Translations under genes and position numbers: made by a program | Part shown: positions 39,912 through 50,703 of the stretch, piece after piece | Position numbering within the stretch: the first letter of the stretch is position 1 | Layout of the letters: every line of letters starts with the position of its first letter | Source of the DNA: Fibrobacter sp. | GTDB taxonomy: Bacteria > Fibrobacterota > Fibrobacteria > Fibrobacterales > Fibrobacteraceae | Assembly (NCBI GenBank): GCA_017642335.1 | Contig: JAGCPF010000063.1 | Coordinates: forward strand, 112,959-176,958 | DNA: 64,000 bases | Direction: 5' to 3' | The notes under the pieces: model-generated | Databases searched by the model: none | The model's input: the letters and a program-made list of their open reading frames with translations, nothing else | Told to the model about the DNA's origin: nothing

Positions 39912-42572
39912 ATGAACAACAAAAAATTCGGCATGCGAGAATTTATCATTCTCCTCGTCATCGTTCTCTCGGCCTATACTGTTTGGCCCTCTATCCAGGT
40001 TCACTCCAAGAAGGGTGATGCCAAGAAGACGTTCCTCAAGGAAAATCCGAAACTGGGCGCCAAGTCCATCAATTTCGGTTTGGACCTTGCCGGCGGTACC
40101 AGCATCACGCTGCAGATTGACCAGTCCGGCCTCAAGGACGGCGAAGATATCAAGGATATTCAGGCCCAGTCGCTCGAAATCATCCGTAACCGCGTTGACC
40201 AGTACGGTCTTTCTGAACCGCAGATTTCCCCGAGCGGCGACGACCGAATCTTGGTTGAACTGGCGGGCGTGGATGACTCTACCGCAAAGGCCCTCGTGGG
40301 TTCTACCGCAAAACTCGAATTCAAGATTTTGGCTGAATCCGATAAGTTTACCCAGGTCATCGGCCTTATCGACCAGTACTTGACCCGCCAGACGACCGAC
40401 ATCGTCGGTGCGGATTCCGCTGCTGCCACTGATTCTACCGTGGCCGCCGATTCCGCCAAGCCTGCGGATAGCGCTGTCGCTGCCAAGTCCGACCTCTCCG
40501 ACGAAGAACTTCTCGCTGGTGCCGGTGCCAAGGCCGAAGAAAAGCCCGCTACGGAAGATTCCGCCAAGGAAGCCGCTGCGGACAACGCTCCGGCTGGCGA
40601 AGTCGGTATGGCTCTCTCTGCCTACTACCTGAGCTTCGGCAACGGTGGCTTCATCGCCGAAGAAAACGTCGAGAAGGTGAAGAAGCTCCTCGAGACCGAA
40701 GGCGTGCAGAAGCTGATTCCGCGTGACGTGGCCTTCGCTTTCGGTAGCGGCCTCGAACCGGTGCAGCGCGATTCCAAGATCAAGGCCAAGCGCCTCTATT
40801 TGCTCAAGCGCCGCGCTGAGATGGGCGGTGACGACATTTCCGACGCCCGTCCGTACCGCGTGGGTGATGGTACCAACGCCGGTGAAGTGGCTGTGAGCCT
40901 CCGTTTTGCAGGCATCGGTCCCAAGAAGTTCTCCGCTGTGACTGCCGCGAACGTCGGCAAGCAGATGGCTATCGTGCTTGACAACCAGGTGATTTCGGCT
41001 CCGGTGATCCGTGACCGTATCCCGAACGGCGAAGCCCAGATTACCGGCCTCGACGACATGGCCGAAGCCAACCGCCTCGCTGTCGTGCTCCGCGCCGGTG
41101 CCCTCAAGGCCCCGATGAAGATTATCGAAAGCCGCAGCGTCGGTGCCACCCTCGGTGAAGAAAACATCGTCCAGGGCTTCGGTTCCGGTGCCGTCGGTCT
41201 TATCCTCTGCTTGGTGTTCATGGTTGCCTACTACCGCCTCGGTGGTCTTATCGCTAGCTTCGGTATGGTCATCAACACTCTCGTGACCGCCGCTGTGATG
41301 TCCGTGTTCAATGCGACCCTCACGCTCCCCGGTATCGCGGGCTTCATCCTCGTGGTGGGTATGTCTCTCGACGCGAACGTGATTATTTACGAACGTATCC
41401 GTGAAGAAATCAAGAACGGCCTGACCGCCCGCGCTGCCGTGGCCAAGGGTTACGAACGTGCTTTCGGCGCCATCTTGGACTCCAACTTGACGACCGTGCT
41501 TACTGGCCTTATCCTTTACAAGATTGGTACCGGTTCCGTGAAGGGTTTCGGTCTTACGCTTACCATCGGTATCCTGACCTCCCTCTTCTGCGCCATTACG
41601 CTTACCCGCGCCATCCTCGACTGGAAGCTCGCCAAGCGCGATGCTACGACGCTTTCCATTGGTGGCGGCTTCAAGGCTATCAACGAAGCGAACCTCCAGA
41701 TTATCCCGAACCGTCGCCGCTTTGGCATTGTGTCCCTCGTCCTCATCGTTGCAAGTATCGCTTTCATCGTAGTGAAGGGATTCGACTTCAGCATCGACTT
41801 CACCGGTGGTCAGGTCTACACGGTGCAGTATCAGGATGATGCCAAGCACGAGAAGGATTTGAGCAATGCTCTCTCTTCTGCCGGTATCTCCGGTGCGAAG
41901 GTCCGCACGCTGGGTGGTACTTCCGCTAACTCCTACCAGGTGAGCATGCGCGCCTCCGACGACGCACAGTTCGAAATCAAGATGGCCCAAGCCTTCGAGA
42001 AGGCTGGTCAGAAGTGCGAAATCGTCGCCAAGGACAGCGTGGGTCCGACCATCGGTAAGGAACTCCGCTTCAACGCTATTTTGTCTGTGATTCTCGCCTG
42101 GCTCGGCATCCTCCTTTACGTGTGGTTCCGTTTCGGCAAGTTCGGTCTCGGTTTCGGTGTGGCCGCCGTGCTCGGCCTCGTGCACGATACTGTCATCACG
42201 CTCGGCTTCATCTCCGCCTTCGGTCTTTCTTTCGATGGCGCCTTGATTGCTTCGCTCCTTACGATGATTGGTTACTCTGTGAACGATACCATCGTTAACT
42301 TCGACCGCATTCGTGAAAATACGGCAATCTTCGGTTCTGCCAACTTTGCCGACACCATCAACAAGTCCCTGAACCAGTGCTTCAGCCGTACCATGGTGAC
42401 CTCCCTCACGACCTTGTTCGTGTGCGTGATTCTCGCCGTGATGGGTGGTTCTTCCATCCGCGACTTCGGTCTCGTGCAGTGCTTCGGCATCCTCATCGGT
42501 ACGTACTCTTCTGTGTGCGTCTGCTCGCCGGTGGTCCTCTGGTGGTCCAAGCGCTTCAAGAAGGGCGTGTAA
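39912..42572 (+). CDS. secDF: SecD-SecF fusion, protein translocase accessory subunit
   Basis: An 886-residue fusion of SecD and SecF, which uses the proton gradient to help pull proteins through SecYEG. The SecD half has FGLDLAGGTSITLQID and RNRVDQYGLSEPQI in the first periplasmic domain, and GMSLDANVIIYERIREE in TM4. The SecF half has FSIDFTGGQVYTVQY and GYSVNDTIVNFDRIRE. Twelve membrane helices are expected. A long Ala/Asp/Ser/Glu low-complexity segment (about residues 165-235) is inserted in the SecD periplasmic domain. The ATG at 39912 is preceded by AAGGG. The gene stands alone with its own terminator; yajC is not adjacent. Confidence 0.95.
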   Translation: MNNKKFGMREFIILLVIVLSAYTVWPSIQVHSKKGDAKKTFLKENPKLGAKSINFGLDLAGGTSITLQIDQSGLKDGEDIKDIQAQSLEIIRNRVDQYGLSEPQISPSGDDRILVELAGVDDSTAKALVGSTAKLEFKILAESDKFTQVIGLIDQYLTRQTTDIVGADSAAATDSTVAADSAKPADSAVAAKSDLSDEELLAGAGAKAEEKPATEDSAKEAAADNAPAGEVGMALSAYYLSFGNGGFIAEENVEKVKKLLETEGVQKLIPRDVAFAFGSGLEPVQRDSKIKAKRLYLLKRRAEMGGDDISDARPYRVGDGTNAGEVAVSLRFAGIGPKKFSAVTAANVGKQMAIVLDNQVISAPVIRDRIPNGEAQITGLDDMAEANRLAVVLRAGALKAPMKIIESRSVGATLGEENIVQGFGSGAVGLILCLVFMVAYYRLGGLIASFGMVINTLVTAAVMSVFNATLTLPGIAGFILVVGMSLDANVIIYERIREEIKNGLTARAAVAKGYERAFGAILDSNLTTVLTGLILYKIGTGSVKGFGLTLTIGILTSLFCAITLTRAILDWKLAKRDATTLSIGGGFKAINEANLQIIPNRRRFGIVSLVLIVASIAFIVVKGFDFSIDFTGGQVYTVQYQDDAKHEKDLSNALSSAGISGAKVRTLGGTSANSYQVSMRASDDAQFEIKMAQAFEKAGQKCEIVAKDSVGPTIGKELRFNAILSVILAWLGILLYVWFRFGKFGLGFGVAAVLGLVHDTVITLGFISAFGLSFDGALIASLLTMIGYSVNDTIVNFDRIRENTAIFGSANFADTINKSLNQCFSRTMVTSLTTLFVCVILAVMGGSSIRDFGLVQCFGILIGTYSSVCVCSPVVLWWSKRFKKGV

Positions 42573-42627
42573 TTAGATCGCTGTGCTTGTAGAACGCCGC
42601 TGCGCGGCTACAGACGAAAGACTAAAG

Positions 42628-42657
42628 ATTGCCCCGGCTTCGGCCGGGGATTTTTTC
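42628..42657 (+). terminator. Rho-independent terminator after secDF
   Basis: GCCCCGGC, loop TTCG, GCCGGGG, then ATTTTTT. Just upstream, GTAG-AAC-GCCGC / GCGGC-TAC (about 42589-42611) forms another hairpin. Confidence 0.85.
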
Positions 42658-42745
42658 TTACATCTTTATTCTTTTTACTTCTTACTGTCTACTGACTACT
42701 GCCTACTAATTACTATATTTGACCCGTTCGATCAAAGGGGGCTCC

Positions 42746-43678
42746 ATGCTCAAGTATTACAAAATCGAATCGGGTCGCCTTGCGGTTGCCCCGAACGAAG
42801 ACGCGGCTGACATCGTCATCATGGGCTCCCTCAGCCAGGAACAGCGTAGCGTTCTAGTCAAAGAATACGAGATTACCGAGCATACTATAGCCTCCGCATT
42901 CGACTCCGACGAGCTTTCCCGTATCGAGTACGACGACGATTTCACGACCATCGTGTTCAAGAAGCCGAAGAACTACTCCGCCGAGGACAATTTCCAGTTC
43001 CGCGTGGAATCCTTCGGCATTTTCATCTTCAAGGACTGGGTTCTGCTTCTTACGGACAGCGAGATGCCCGTTATGGATGAGCGCAAGTTCTCGAAGATTG
43101 ACAGCCTGAATACGTTCGTTTTGCGCGTCTTGAGCTATGCCATCGCGCACTTCAACGAACACTTGAAGATTATCAACCGCATCAACGACGACTTGGAACA
43201 GCGCCTCAACACATCGATGGAGAACAAGTACCTGCTCTCCATGTTCAGCCTCAACAAGGGCTTGATTTACTACGTAAGCGCTCTCAACAGCAACGACACG
43301 CTGTTGCGCAAGTTGCAGTTAGGCCGCAGCCTCAACTGGACCGAGGCCGAACGGGAACTGCTGGAAGACATCCAGATTGAGAACGGCCAGAGCTTGCAAC
43401 AGGCAAACATTTACGCAAACATTTTGACATCCATGATGGATGCGCGTGCAAGCGTTATCAACAACAACGTGAACCAGTTGATGAAGAACTTGACCATCGT
43501 GACGATTTCCATATCGCTCCCGACGTTCTTCGCGAGCTTGTTCGGCATGAACGTGAAGCTCCCCTTCGGCATGAACGGGGATGCGGTCACTGGTTCGGCG
43601 ATAGCCTTCTGGGGCATCATCGCAGTCTGTATTCTTTCGGTGGTGGCGTTCCTGAGCATCTGGATGCGCAGGAAATAA
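42746..43678 (+). CDS. corA: CorA family divalent cation transporter
   Basis: A 310-residue CorA-type channel for Mg2+ or Co2+. The signature GMN follows the first of two C-terminal helices (FFASLFGMNVKLPFGMNGD). The second helix is AIAFWGIIAVCILSVVAFLSIW, and the protein ends in basic residues. The long N-terminal cytoplasmic domain has the usual helical pattern. The ATG at 42746 has a strong GGGGG-type ribosome binding site; an upstream TTG is unlikely. Convergent with the polyprenyl synthase gene. Confidence 0.9.
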   Translation: MLKYYKIESGRLAVAPNEDAADIVIMGSLSQEQRSVLVKEYEITEHTIASAFDSDELSRIEYDDDFTTIVFKKPKNYSAEDNFQFRVESFGIFIFKDWVLLLTDSEMPVMDERKFSKIDSLNTFVLRVLSYAIAHFNEHLKIINRINDDLEQRLNTSMENKYLLSMFSLNKGLIYYVSALNSNDTLLRKLQLGRSLNWTEAERELLEDIQIENGQSLQQANIYANILTSMMDARASVINNNVNQLMKNLTIVTISISLPTFFASLFGMNVKLPFGMNGDAVTGSAIAFWGIIAVCILSVVAFLSIWMRRK

Positions 43679-43682
43679 ATAC

Positions 43683-44687
<1,005 letters not shown>

Positions 44688-46616
44688 TTAAATATCCAGT
44701 TCGCCAAGGACCTTGTAGGCGTTTTCTTCGATGAACTTGCGGCGCGGTTCCACGTCTTCGCCCATGAGCATGCTGAAAATCTGGTCGGCGAGCACGCCGT
44801 CTTCCACGTAGCACTGCTTGAGGAAGCGGGTCTTCGGGTCCATGGTCGTTTCGTTCAGCTGTTCGGGGGACATTTCGCCCAAACCTTTGAATCGGGTAAT
44901 CGCGACGTTCTTCTTGTCTTCGACTTCGGCCATTACCTTGTCCTTCTCGTTTTCGTCGAACAGGTAACGTTCCTTCTGGCCGACCTTCAGTTTGTACAGA
45001 GGCGGCATGGCGAGGAAGATGTGGCCTGCGTCGATGAGCGGACGCATGTAGCGGAAGAAGAACGTGAGCAAGAGCGTCTGGATGTGGGAGCCGTCCACAT
45101 CAGCATCGGTCATGATGATGATCTTGTCGTAGCGGAGCTTCTCAATCTTGAATTCCGTACCGATACCCGTACCGATGGCGTTCACCAGGTTCTGGATTTC
45201 TTCGGTGTCGAGCACGCGGTGGAGGCTTGCCTTTTCGACGTTCAAAATCTTACCGCGGATGGGGAGGATGGCCTGGAATTCGCGGCTGCGGCCCATCTTG
45301 GCCGAACCACCAGCGGAGTCACCCTCGACAATAAACATTTCGCATTCCTTCGGGTCGCGGCTACTGCAGTCGGCAAGCTTGCCCGGAAGTCCACCGCTCT
45401 CGAGGACGTTCTTGCGACGGGCGAGGGTACGGGCGCGATGCGCCGCCTCGCGGGCGAGGGCAGCATTGTAAACCTTGTCCAGAATGACTCGGATAGCTGC
45501 CGGATTTTCCTGGAAGAATTCTTCCAGCTTGGCACCGAATGCGGAGTTCACGTAGCTTGCGATTTCGGAGTTGCCGAGCTTGCGCTTGGTCTGGCCTTCG
45601 AACTGCGGCTGCGAAACCTTGATGGCGATAACGGCGGTGAGGCCTTCGCGGATGTCGTCGCTTGTAATCTGGGCTTCTTTCTTGCCCTTGGGCATGTCTT
45701 GCGCGAACTTGCTGATAACGCGGGTGAGGGCCGTCTTGAAGCCCGTCACGTGGGTACCGCCGTCATAGGTGTTCACGTTGTTCACAAAGCTGAAGAAGTT
45801 TTCCTGGTAGCCGTCGTTATACCACATGGCGACTTCGAGCGGGTACTGGCCATCGGGGAGCACCAGGTGAATGGGCTCGTTAAAGAGCGGGGTGCGGTGT
45901 TCGTCCACGTAGCGCACGAATTCCGAGACGCCACCGGGGAAGCAGAACGTATCGCTCTGCTTGTTTTCGGGATCGCGCTCGTCGGTAAGCGTCAGGCGAA
46001 GCCCGCTCATGAGGAAGGCGAGTTCGCGGAAGCGCGTGGCGAGCGTATCGTACACGTAAACCGTTTCGGTAAAGATGGAGTTGTCCGGATAGAACTCGAC
46101 GCTCGTACCCGTATCGTCCATGTCGCAGGTACCGATTTCCGCCTGCGGTCCACGGGGAATGCCCCTGGAGAATTCTTGCTGCACGACCTTCCCGTTACGA
46201 CGCACCGTAACCACGAGCTTGTTCGAGAGCGCGTTCACGCAGCTCACGCCCACGCCGTGCAGACCGGCAGAGACCTTGTAGGAGTTGCTGTCGAACTTGC
46301 CGCCGGCATGCAGCTTGGTCATGACGACTTCGATGGTGCCGATGTGTTCCTTCGGGTGGATGTCGGTCGGGATGCCGCGTCCGTTGTCGGTCACGCGGAT
46401 GCCGTTCCCCGGGAGGATGGAAATTTCGATATGGTTGCAAAAACCGGCCAGCGCCTCGTCGACGGAGTTGTCGACGACTTCCCACACCAGGTGGTGCAGG
46501 CCGCGGATATCGGTCGAGCCGATGTACATTGCCGGGCGTACGCGGACGGCTTCCAATCCCTCCAGGACAGTAATGCTCGAACCGCTATAATTCTTTTCTG
46601 CTGCTTCGTCAGCCAT
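44688..46616 (-). CDS. gyrB: DNA gyrase subunit B
   Basis: A 642-residue GyrB. The ATPase domain has WEVVDNSVDEALAGF, DNGRGIPTDIHPKE and GLHGVGVSCVNALS. The transducer is present. The TOPRIM domain has EGDSAGGSAKMGRSREFQAI, LPIRGKILNVEKA and DADVDGSHI. The tail ends EPRRKFIEENA. No large E. coli-type insert is present. ParE is the alternative, but QLNETTMDP and the tail fit GyrB. It follows the dciA-like gene, an arrangement seen around gyrB in other bacteria. No gyrA is in the window. Confidence 0.94.
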   Translation of the reverse strand: MADEAAEKNYSGSSITVLEGLEAVRVRPAMYIGSTDIRGLHHLVWEVVDNSVDEALAGFCNHIEISILPGNGIRVTDNGRGIPTDIHPKEHIGTIEVVMTKLHAGGKFDSNSYKVSAGLHGVGVSCVNALSNKLVVTVRRNGKVVQQEFSRGIPRGPQAEIGTCDMDDTGTSVEFYPDNSIFTETVYVYDTLATRFRELAFLMSGLRLTLTDERDPENKQSDTFCFPGGVSEFVRYVDEHRTPLFNEPIHLVLPDGQYPLEVAMWYNDGYQENFFSFVNNVNTYDGGTHVTGFKTALTRVISKFAQDMPKGKKEAQITSDDIREGLTAVIAIKVSQPQFEGQTKRKLGNSEIASYVNSAFGAKLEEFFQENPAAIRVILDKVYNAALAREAAHRARTLARRKNVLESGGLPGKLADCSSRDPKECEMFIVEGDSAGGSAKMGRSREFQAILPIRGKILNVEKASLHRVLDTEEIQNLVNAIGTGIGTEFKIEKLRYDKIIIMTDADVDGSHIQTLLLTFFFRYMRPLIDAGHIFLAMPPLYKLKVGQKERYLFDENEKDKVMAEVEDKKNVAITRFKGLGEMSPEQLNETTMDPKTRFLKQCYVEDGVLADQIFSMLMGEDVEPRRKFIEENAYKVLGELDI

Positions 46617-46644
46617 GCTTTCTAGACCTCAATAACAAGCCCGC

Positions 46645-46977
46645 TTAGACGAAACGGATGTTCCGTACGAAGGGCTTTCCTAGTAGGTTATTACACTTGT
46701 CAATAATAGCTTTTTTTTGCAGGAACAATTCCTGTTTCCATGCGGAACTGGCCGCCTTGAGCACCAGTGTGTTCTTGTCCAGTTTCACTAGCGAAACATG
46801 GGGCAAGAGCAGGTTTCCGACCACCTCGCCGAACCTCTCCGAGAGCACCTTGAAGTTCATGTCTTCGGAGATATGGTGCTTGTCGAGAACCATCTGCAAA
46901 AGGACGCCGATGTCGAGCACCTGCTTCCCGCTGATGCTTGCCCTCCTTTTTGGTCTCTTGTATTCCGGTTCGATCAT
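46645..46977 (-). CDS. dciA: DciA/DUF721 family protein
   Basis: A 110-residue DUF721 protein. The basic N-terminus is followed by LDIGVLLQMVLDKHHISEDM and the KH-like fold with LSERFGEVVGNLLLPHVSLVKLDKNTLVLKAASSAWKQEL, the family core. Characterised members (DciA) help load the replicative helicase DnaB. The gene overlaps mlaE by a few bases and lies 28 bases before gyrB, the common location for this family. Confidence 0.8.
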   Translation of the reverse strand: MIEPEYKRPKRRASISGKQVLDIGVLLQMVLDKHHISEDMNFKVLSERFGEVVGNLLLPHVSLVKLDKNTLVLKAASSAWKQELFLQKKAIIDKCNNLLGKPFVRNIRFV

Positions 46978-47762
46978 CAGATGAGCAGGAGCTTGGAAAG
47001 GACGAAACCGCCGATAAGGATGCTGGTCATGCCGGCCACCACGGTCGCCTTGGTCGCGCGTCCCACGCCTTCGGCACCGCCGTGCGTGGTAAAGCCGAAG
47101 AAGCAGGCGTAGCTCGCGATGAAGTAGCCATAAAGCGTCGCCTTGATGAGGCCTACGATGAGGTCCCAGTTCTGGTAGAACATGCGCACGCCGTAGAAGA
47201 ACACGGAGAACGAGACTTCCTTGTAAAGATGTGCCACTTCGTAGCCGCCCACGATACCGATGAAGATGCTCAGCACCGTCAGCACGGGAATCATGATGAC
47301 GGTCGCAATCAGGCGCGGGGCGAGCAGGAACTTGTAGGGGCTGAGTCCCAGCACTTTGTAGGCGTCAAGCTGTTCTGTCACGGCCATCGTTCCCAGTTCG
47401 GAACACATGGAAGCGCCGATTCGCCCGGCGAGCACCATGGCGGTCAGGATGGGGCAGAGTTCCACCATCACCGACTTGCCCACGGCCATTCCCACGAACA
47501 TCATGGGAATCATGTCGCCGAACTGGTAGGCGAGCTGCCACGACATGATGGCACCTGTCGCAAGCGATGCCGCGAACACCACGGGAATGCTCGTGATGCC
47601 GACGTTTTGCATCTGCTCGACGGTCGTGTGGAAATTGAGGAAGGCTCCGGGGATGTTCTTGAACATCTCCCATACGAACAGGAAGTACGAGAAAATGGTA
47701 TGCAGGAACTTACGGACCAGCCATCCGAGTCCATCTGCAAGCATGTTCAAGGCCCTGATCAA
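46977..47762 (-). CDS. mlaE: MlaE family ABC transporter permease
   Basis: A 261-residue permease of the MlaE/YrbE type, part of ABC systems moving phospholipids between the inner and outer membrane. GITSIPVVFAASLATGAIMSWQ, LAGRIGASMCSELGTMAVTEQLDA and PRLIATVIMIPVLTV are the family hallmarks. Partner genes (mlaF ATPase, mlaD) are not adjacent. The TGA stop overlaps the dciA ATG, so the two are translationally coupled, and it starts 12 bases after ctpA. Confidence 0.92.
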   Translation of the reverse strand: MIRALNMLADGLGWLVRKFLHTIFSYFLFVWEMFKNIPGAFLNFHTTVEQMQNVGITSIPVVFAASLATGAIMSWQLAYQFGDMIPMMFVGMAVGKSVMVELCPILTAMVLAGRIGASMCSELGTMAVTEQLDAYKVLGLSPYKFLLAPRLIATVIMIPVLTVLSIFIGIVGGYEVAHLYKEVSFSVFFYGVRMFYQNWDLIVGLIKATLYGYFIASYACFFGFTTHGGAEGVGRATKATVVAGMTSILIGGFVLSKLLLI

Positions 47763-47774
47763 TCTAGGTCGTCC

Positions 47775-49562
47775 CTACTTTTTCTTGTTGGGGGCCTTCT
47801 TGGACGCTCCCTTCGCGGGGGCGCTGATGGCCTTCTTGTAAAGGTTCATGTCGGTCAGGTACTTGATGGCTTCCTTGAGCTGTTCGTCGCGCTTGAGCGA
47901 GAATGCCGTGCTCACGGAGTCGTTGACCATGGCCGTAAGAAGTTCGCGCTTGATGCCGTCCTTGATGTAGTCCTTGTTCTCGTCGAACTGGGCGTCGCGC
48001 TTGTCCTCGAGGGCCTTGCGCATTTCGGCAAGGCGCTTCGCGAGCGTCGTATCGGTGACCGTCTTGGAACTGTCGCCCATGTAGTTCTGTTCGCGGATGA
48101 TGCTCTTCTCGAGCTGGTCCACGCCGATGAGTGCGTTGCTCTTCACCTTCATGAAGTTGGTGTCCTTCATGCAGTAGTCCTTGAACTGCTTGTAGAGCGA
48201 GTCGGGGACTTCCCAGTTCGCGTCCACCTTGGCTCCGGCCTTGTCGAGACCCGGACGGGCCTTGACGGCGAACTTGAAGTACATCGCCATGCGTTCCTGC
48301 ACCTGGACAACCCAGGGCATCGGGGAAAGTTCAATGTCGACATCCGGCGAGATGCCGCCACCGCCGAACATCATGCGTCCGTTGTTCGTATAGAACGTGT
48401 CGCGGACCACGGTGTCTTTCTTTGCGGAATCGGCCTTGGCTTCTTCTTCCTCTTCGCTGTCCTCTTCTTCCTGCAACTTCAGACCCTTGATGCCGTTCTC
48501 CGGCTTGTTGATGCAGCGGCCGAAGGGCAGGTAGTAGAATGCCGTGGTGAGCTTGAGTGCGTTACCCTGGTTGTCGAGCGGGAAGATGGTCTGCACGGAA
48601 CCCTTGCCGAAACTCGTCTTGCCGATGATGAGGGCTCGGTCCCAGTCTTGCAGGGCGCCGGACACGATTTCGGCCGCGCTGGCGGAACCCTGGTTCACGA
48701 GGACGACCATGGGGACTTCGGGCTTGACGATGCCGTTCTTGCGGGCACGGCTTTCTGTTTTCTGGGTGCGGCCGCGGGTGCTCACGATGACGTTGCCCTG
48801 CTTGAGGAACAGTTCGCTAATTTCGACGGCCTGGTTCAAAAGTCCGCCCGGGTTGTAGCGGAGGTCGAGGATAATCTTCTTCATGCCCTGCTTCTGCAGC
48901 GCCTTGATGGCGTTCTCCACGTCGCTCGTGGTCTTGTCGCTGAAGGTGGCGAGCTTGATGTAGCCGATATCCTTGGTGACCATGCCGTAGTACGGAACCG
49001 CGTGGACCACGATTTCGGCACGGGTGATGGTGAAGTCCATGAGGTCGGGCACGCCTTCGCGCTCGATGGAAACGGTCACGTTGGTGCCAATCTTGCCGCG
49101 GAGCTTGCTGACGGCGTCGTCCAGGGAGAGACCCTTGGTTTCCTTGCCGTCAATCTTGCGAATCTTGTCGCCTGCACGGATGCCGAGCCTGAACGCGGGA
49201 GTGCCGGAAAGCGGGGATATCACGGTAAGCACGTTGTCGCGGAGGCTGATGGTAATGCCCACGCCGCCGAACTTGCCTTCCATCGAGACCTTGAGGCTCT
49301 CGTAGTCCTTGGGCGAGAACACGGTGGTGTGCGGGTCCAAAATATTGCGGATGCCGTTCAGCGCCGCGTCGGTGAGCTCGGTGGGGTTGACGTCTTCCAC
49401 GTACTTGCGGTTGACTTCGGAAAAGACCTTGTTCAGGCGAGAAATTTCATCGTAGAAATCGCCCGGAGGGGTCTGCTTCTTGTCTTGGGCTGCATAGCCG
49501 AGGCAGAGGGCCGAAAGGGCGAATATAAAACTGTTGCGGATAATCTTCGTGTAGGAATTCAT
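47775..49562 (-). CDS. ctpA: S41 family C-terminal processing peptidase with C-terminal extension
   Basis: A 595-residue periplasmic serine protease. A signal peptide or anchor covers residues 1-28. The PDZ domain is at about 90-180 (GGVGITISLRDNVLTVISPLSGTPA, IRAGDKIRKIDG). The Ser-Lys dyad is in NQGSASAAEIVSGAL (Ser) and KTSFGKGSVQTI (Lys). A strongly acidic insertion (EEEDSEEEEEAKADSAKKD, about 365-385) interrupts the catalytic core region. After the core, ~170 residues of charged helix end in KKAPNKKK. The ATG at 49562 starts MNSYTKI. First gene of the operon leading to mlaE, dciA and gyrB. Confidence 0.9.
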   Translation of the reverse strand: MNSYTKIIRNSFIFALSALCLGYAAQDKKQTPPGDFYDEISRLNKVFSEVNRKYVEDVNPTELTDAALNGIRNILDPHTTVFSPKDYESLKVSMEGKFGGVGITISLRDNVLTVISPLSGTPAFRLGIRAGDKIRKIDGKETKGLSLDDAVSKLRGKIGTNVTVSIEREGVPDLMDFTITRAEIVVHAVPYYGMVTKDIGYIKLATFSDKTTSDVENAIKALQKQGMKKIILDLRYNPGGLLNQAVEISELFLKQGNVIVSTRGRTQKTESRARKNGIVKPEVPMVVLVNQGSASAAEIVSGALQDWDRALIIGKTSFGKGSVQTIFPLDNQGNALKLTTAFYYLPFGRCINKPENGIKGLKLQEEEDSEEEEEAKADSAKKDTVVRDTFYTNNGRMMFGGGGISPDVDIELSPMPWVVQVQERMAMYFKFAVKARPGLDKAGAKVDANWEVPDSLYKQFKDYCMKDTNFMKVKSNALIGVDQLEKSIIREQNYMGDSSKTVTDTTLAKRLAEMRKALEDKRDAQFDENKDYIKDGIKRELLTAMVNDSVSTAFSLKRDEQLKEAIKYLTDMNLYKKAISAPAKGASKKAPNKKK

Positions 49563-49606
49563 GCTTAAAAGATACAATTTCCCGTGGTTCGGGGGGTAAA
49601 AAACGG

Positions 49607-49635
49607 AAAAAACCGGCCAAGAATGGCCGGTTTTT
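49607..49635 (-). terminator. Terminator of the sigma factor gene
   Basis: On the minus strand AAAAACCGGCCA, loop TTCT, TGGCCGGTTTT, followed by T residues. It separates the sigma factor gene from ctpA. Confidence 0.9.
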
Positions 49636-49668
49636 AGAAGGAGAGAGATGAAAAAACTTTCTATAAGG

Positions 49669-50523
49669 TTAAGCAGCTTCGTTCAAGAGGGCACTCGCGC
49701 TGTTGTTGCGGAGCTTTGCGAGGGCGGTTTCCTTGAGCTGGCGAACGCGTTCCTTGGAGAGACCGACGATGGGTGCAATTTCCTTGAGGTTGATGTCTGT
49801 TTCGGACTTAAACCCGTAATAGAGCTCGACAATCTGCTTTTCCTGGCTGGAAAGGTTGTCTGCGAGCACCTTGGAGAATGCTTCGGCACGGCAGCGCTTC
49901 TGGGCGGTGTCGTCGGCTTGCAGGGTCTCGTCCGATATCGTGTCGCCGAGGGTCATGTCCCCGTCTTCGCCGAGCGGGGCGTCGAGGGAGGCGGCCTTGT
50001 TGCCCATCATGAGAATCTTCTCGATTTCGGAGGCTTTGTACTTGGAAAGCCCTTCGAGGCTCTTCGGGTCGATGGCGACCGTTCCGCCGATGAGTTGGCG
50101 GGATTCCTTGGCATGGCGGCTGAAGCGGCGGAGGATAAGTTCCTTTTCGGCACTGATTCGGACCAGGCGGCCCTTTTCTGCGATGGCGCGGGTGATGTTC
50201 TGGCGGACCCACCACACGGCGTAGCTGATAAACTTGATTTTCTGGTTGGAGTCAAAACGGCGGGCGGCTTCGATGAGGCCCATGTTGCCTTCGTTGATGA
50301 GTTCGTTCACGTCGAGACCCTGGCCCCTATAAAGCTGGGCGATGTTCACAACGAAGCGGAGGTTGGACTTGACCAAGAGATCCATTGCGGCTCTGTTGCC
50401 CTGTTGGACTTTGCGGAGAACGACCTTCTCCTGTTCCTTGGAAAGCAGCGGGTATTGGGATATATCATTCAAATACTGAAAAAAGATGTCCTTTTCGTCT
50501 CTGCTGCGTGAAGTCTTAAGCAT
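49669..50523 (-). CDS. Sigma-70 family RNA polymerase sigma factor, RpoD-type without region 1.1
   Basis: A 284-residue sigma factor. Region 1.2 begins DIFFQYLNDISQYPLLSKEQE. Region 2 has LRFVVNIAQLYRGQGLDVNELINEGNMGLIEAARRFD and KFISYAVWWVRQNITRAIAEKG. Region 3 follows, and region 4.2 is NLKEIAPIVGLSKERVRQLKETALAKLR. Region 1.1 and the non-conserved insert are missing, as in primary sigma factors of Bacteroidota. It could be the primary factor or a group 2 paralogue. The ATG at 50523 has a GAGAGG ribosome binding site. Confidence 0.9.
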   Translation of the reverse strand: MLKTSRSRDEKDIFFQYLNDISQYPLLSKEQEKVVLRKVQQGNRAAMDLLVKSNLRFVVNIAQLYRGQGLDVNELINEGNMGLIEAARRFDSNQKIKFISYAVWWVRQNITRAIAEKGRLVRISAEKELILRRFSRHAKESRQLIGGTVAIDPKSLEGLSKYKASEIEKILMMGNKAASLDAPLGEDGDMTLGDTISDETLQADDTAQKRCRAEAFSKVLADNLSSQEKQIVELYYGFKSETDINLKEIAPIVGLSKERVRQLKETALAKLRNNSASALLNEAA

Positions 50524-50703
50524 TGTAGCCTCTCTTGTTGAAGACGTTATCAAATGTAACTCTGGAGGCTGTCTTGTGTGTCAGCAATAAGAATGCGGTT
50601 CGCAAAAGTTAAATTTGATTTTTGTCGCAAAAAAATGCATTTTCGTCATGATTTTGTCATAATGGCCTGCATTTAACTCAATAATTGACTTAATTTTAAG
50701 AAC

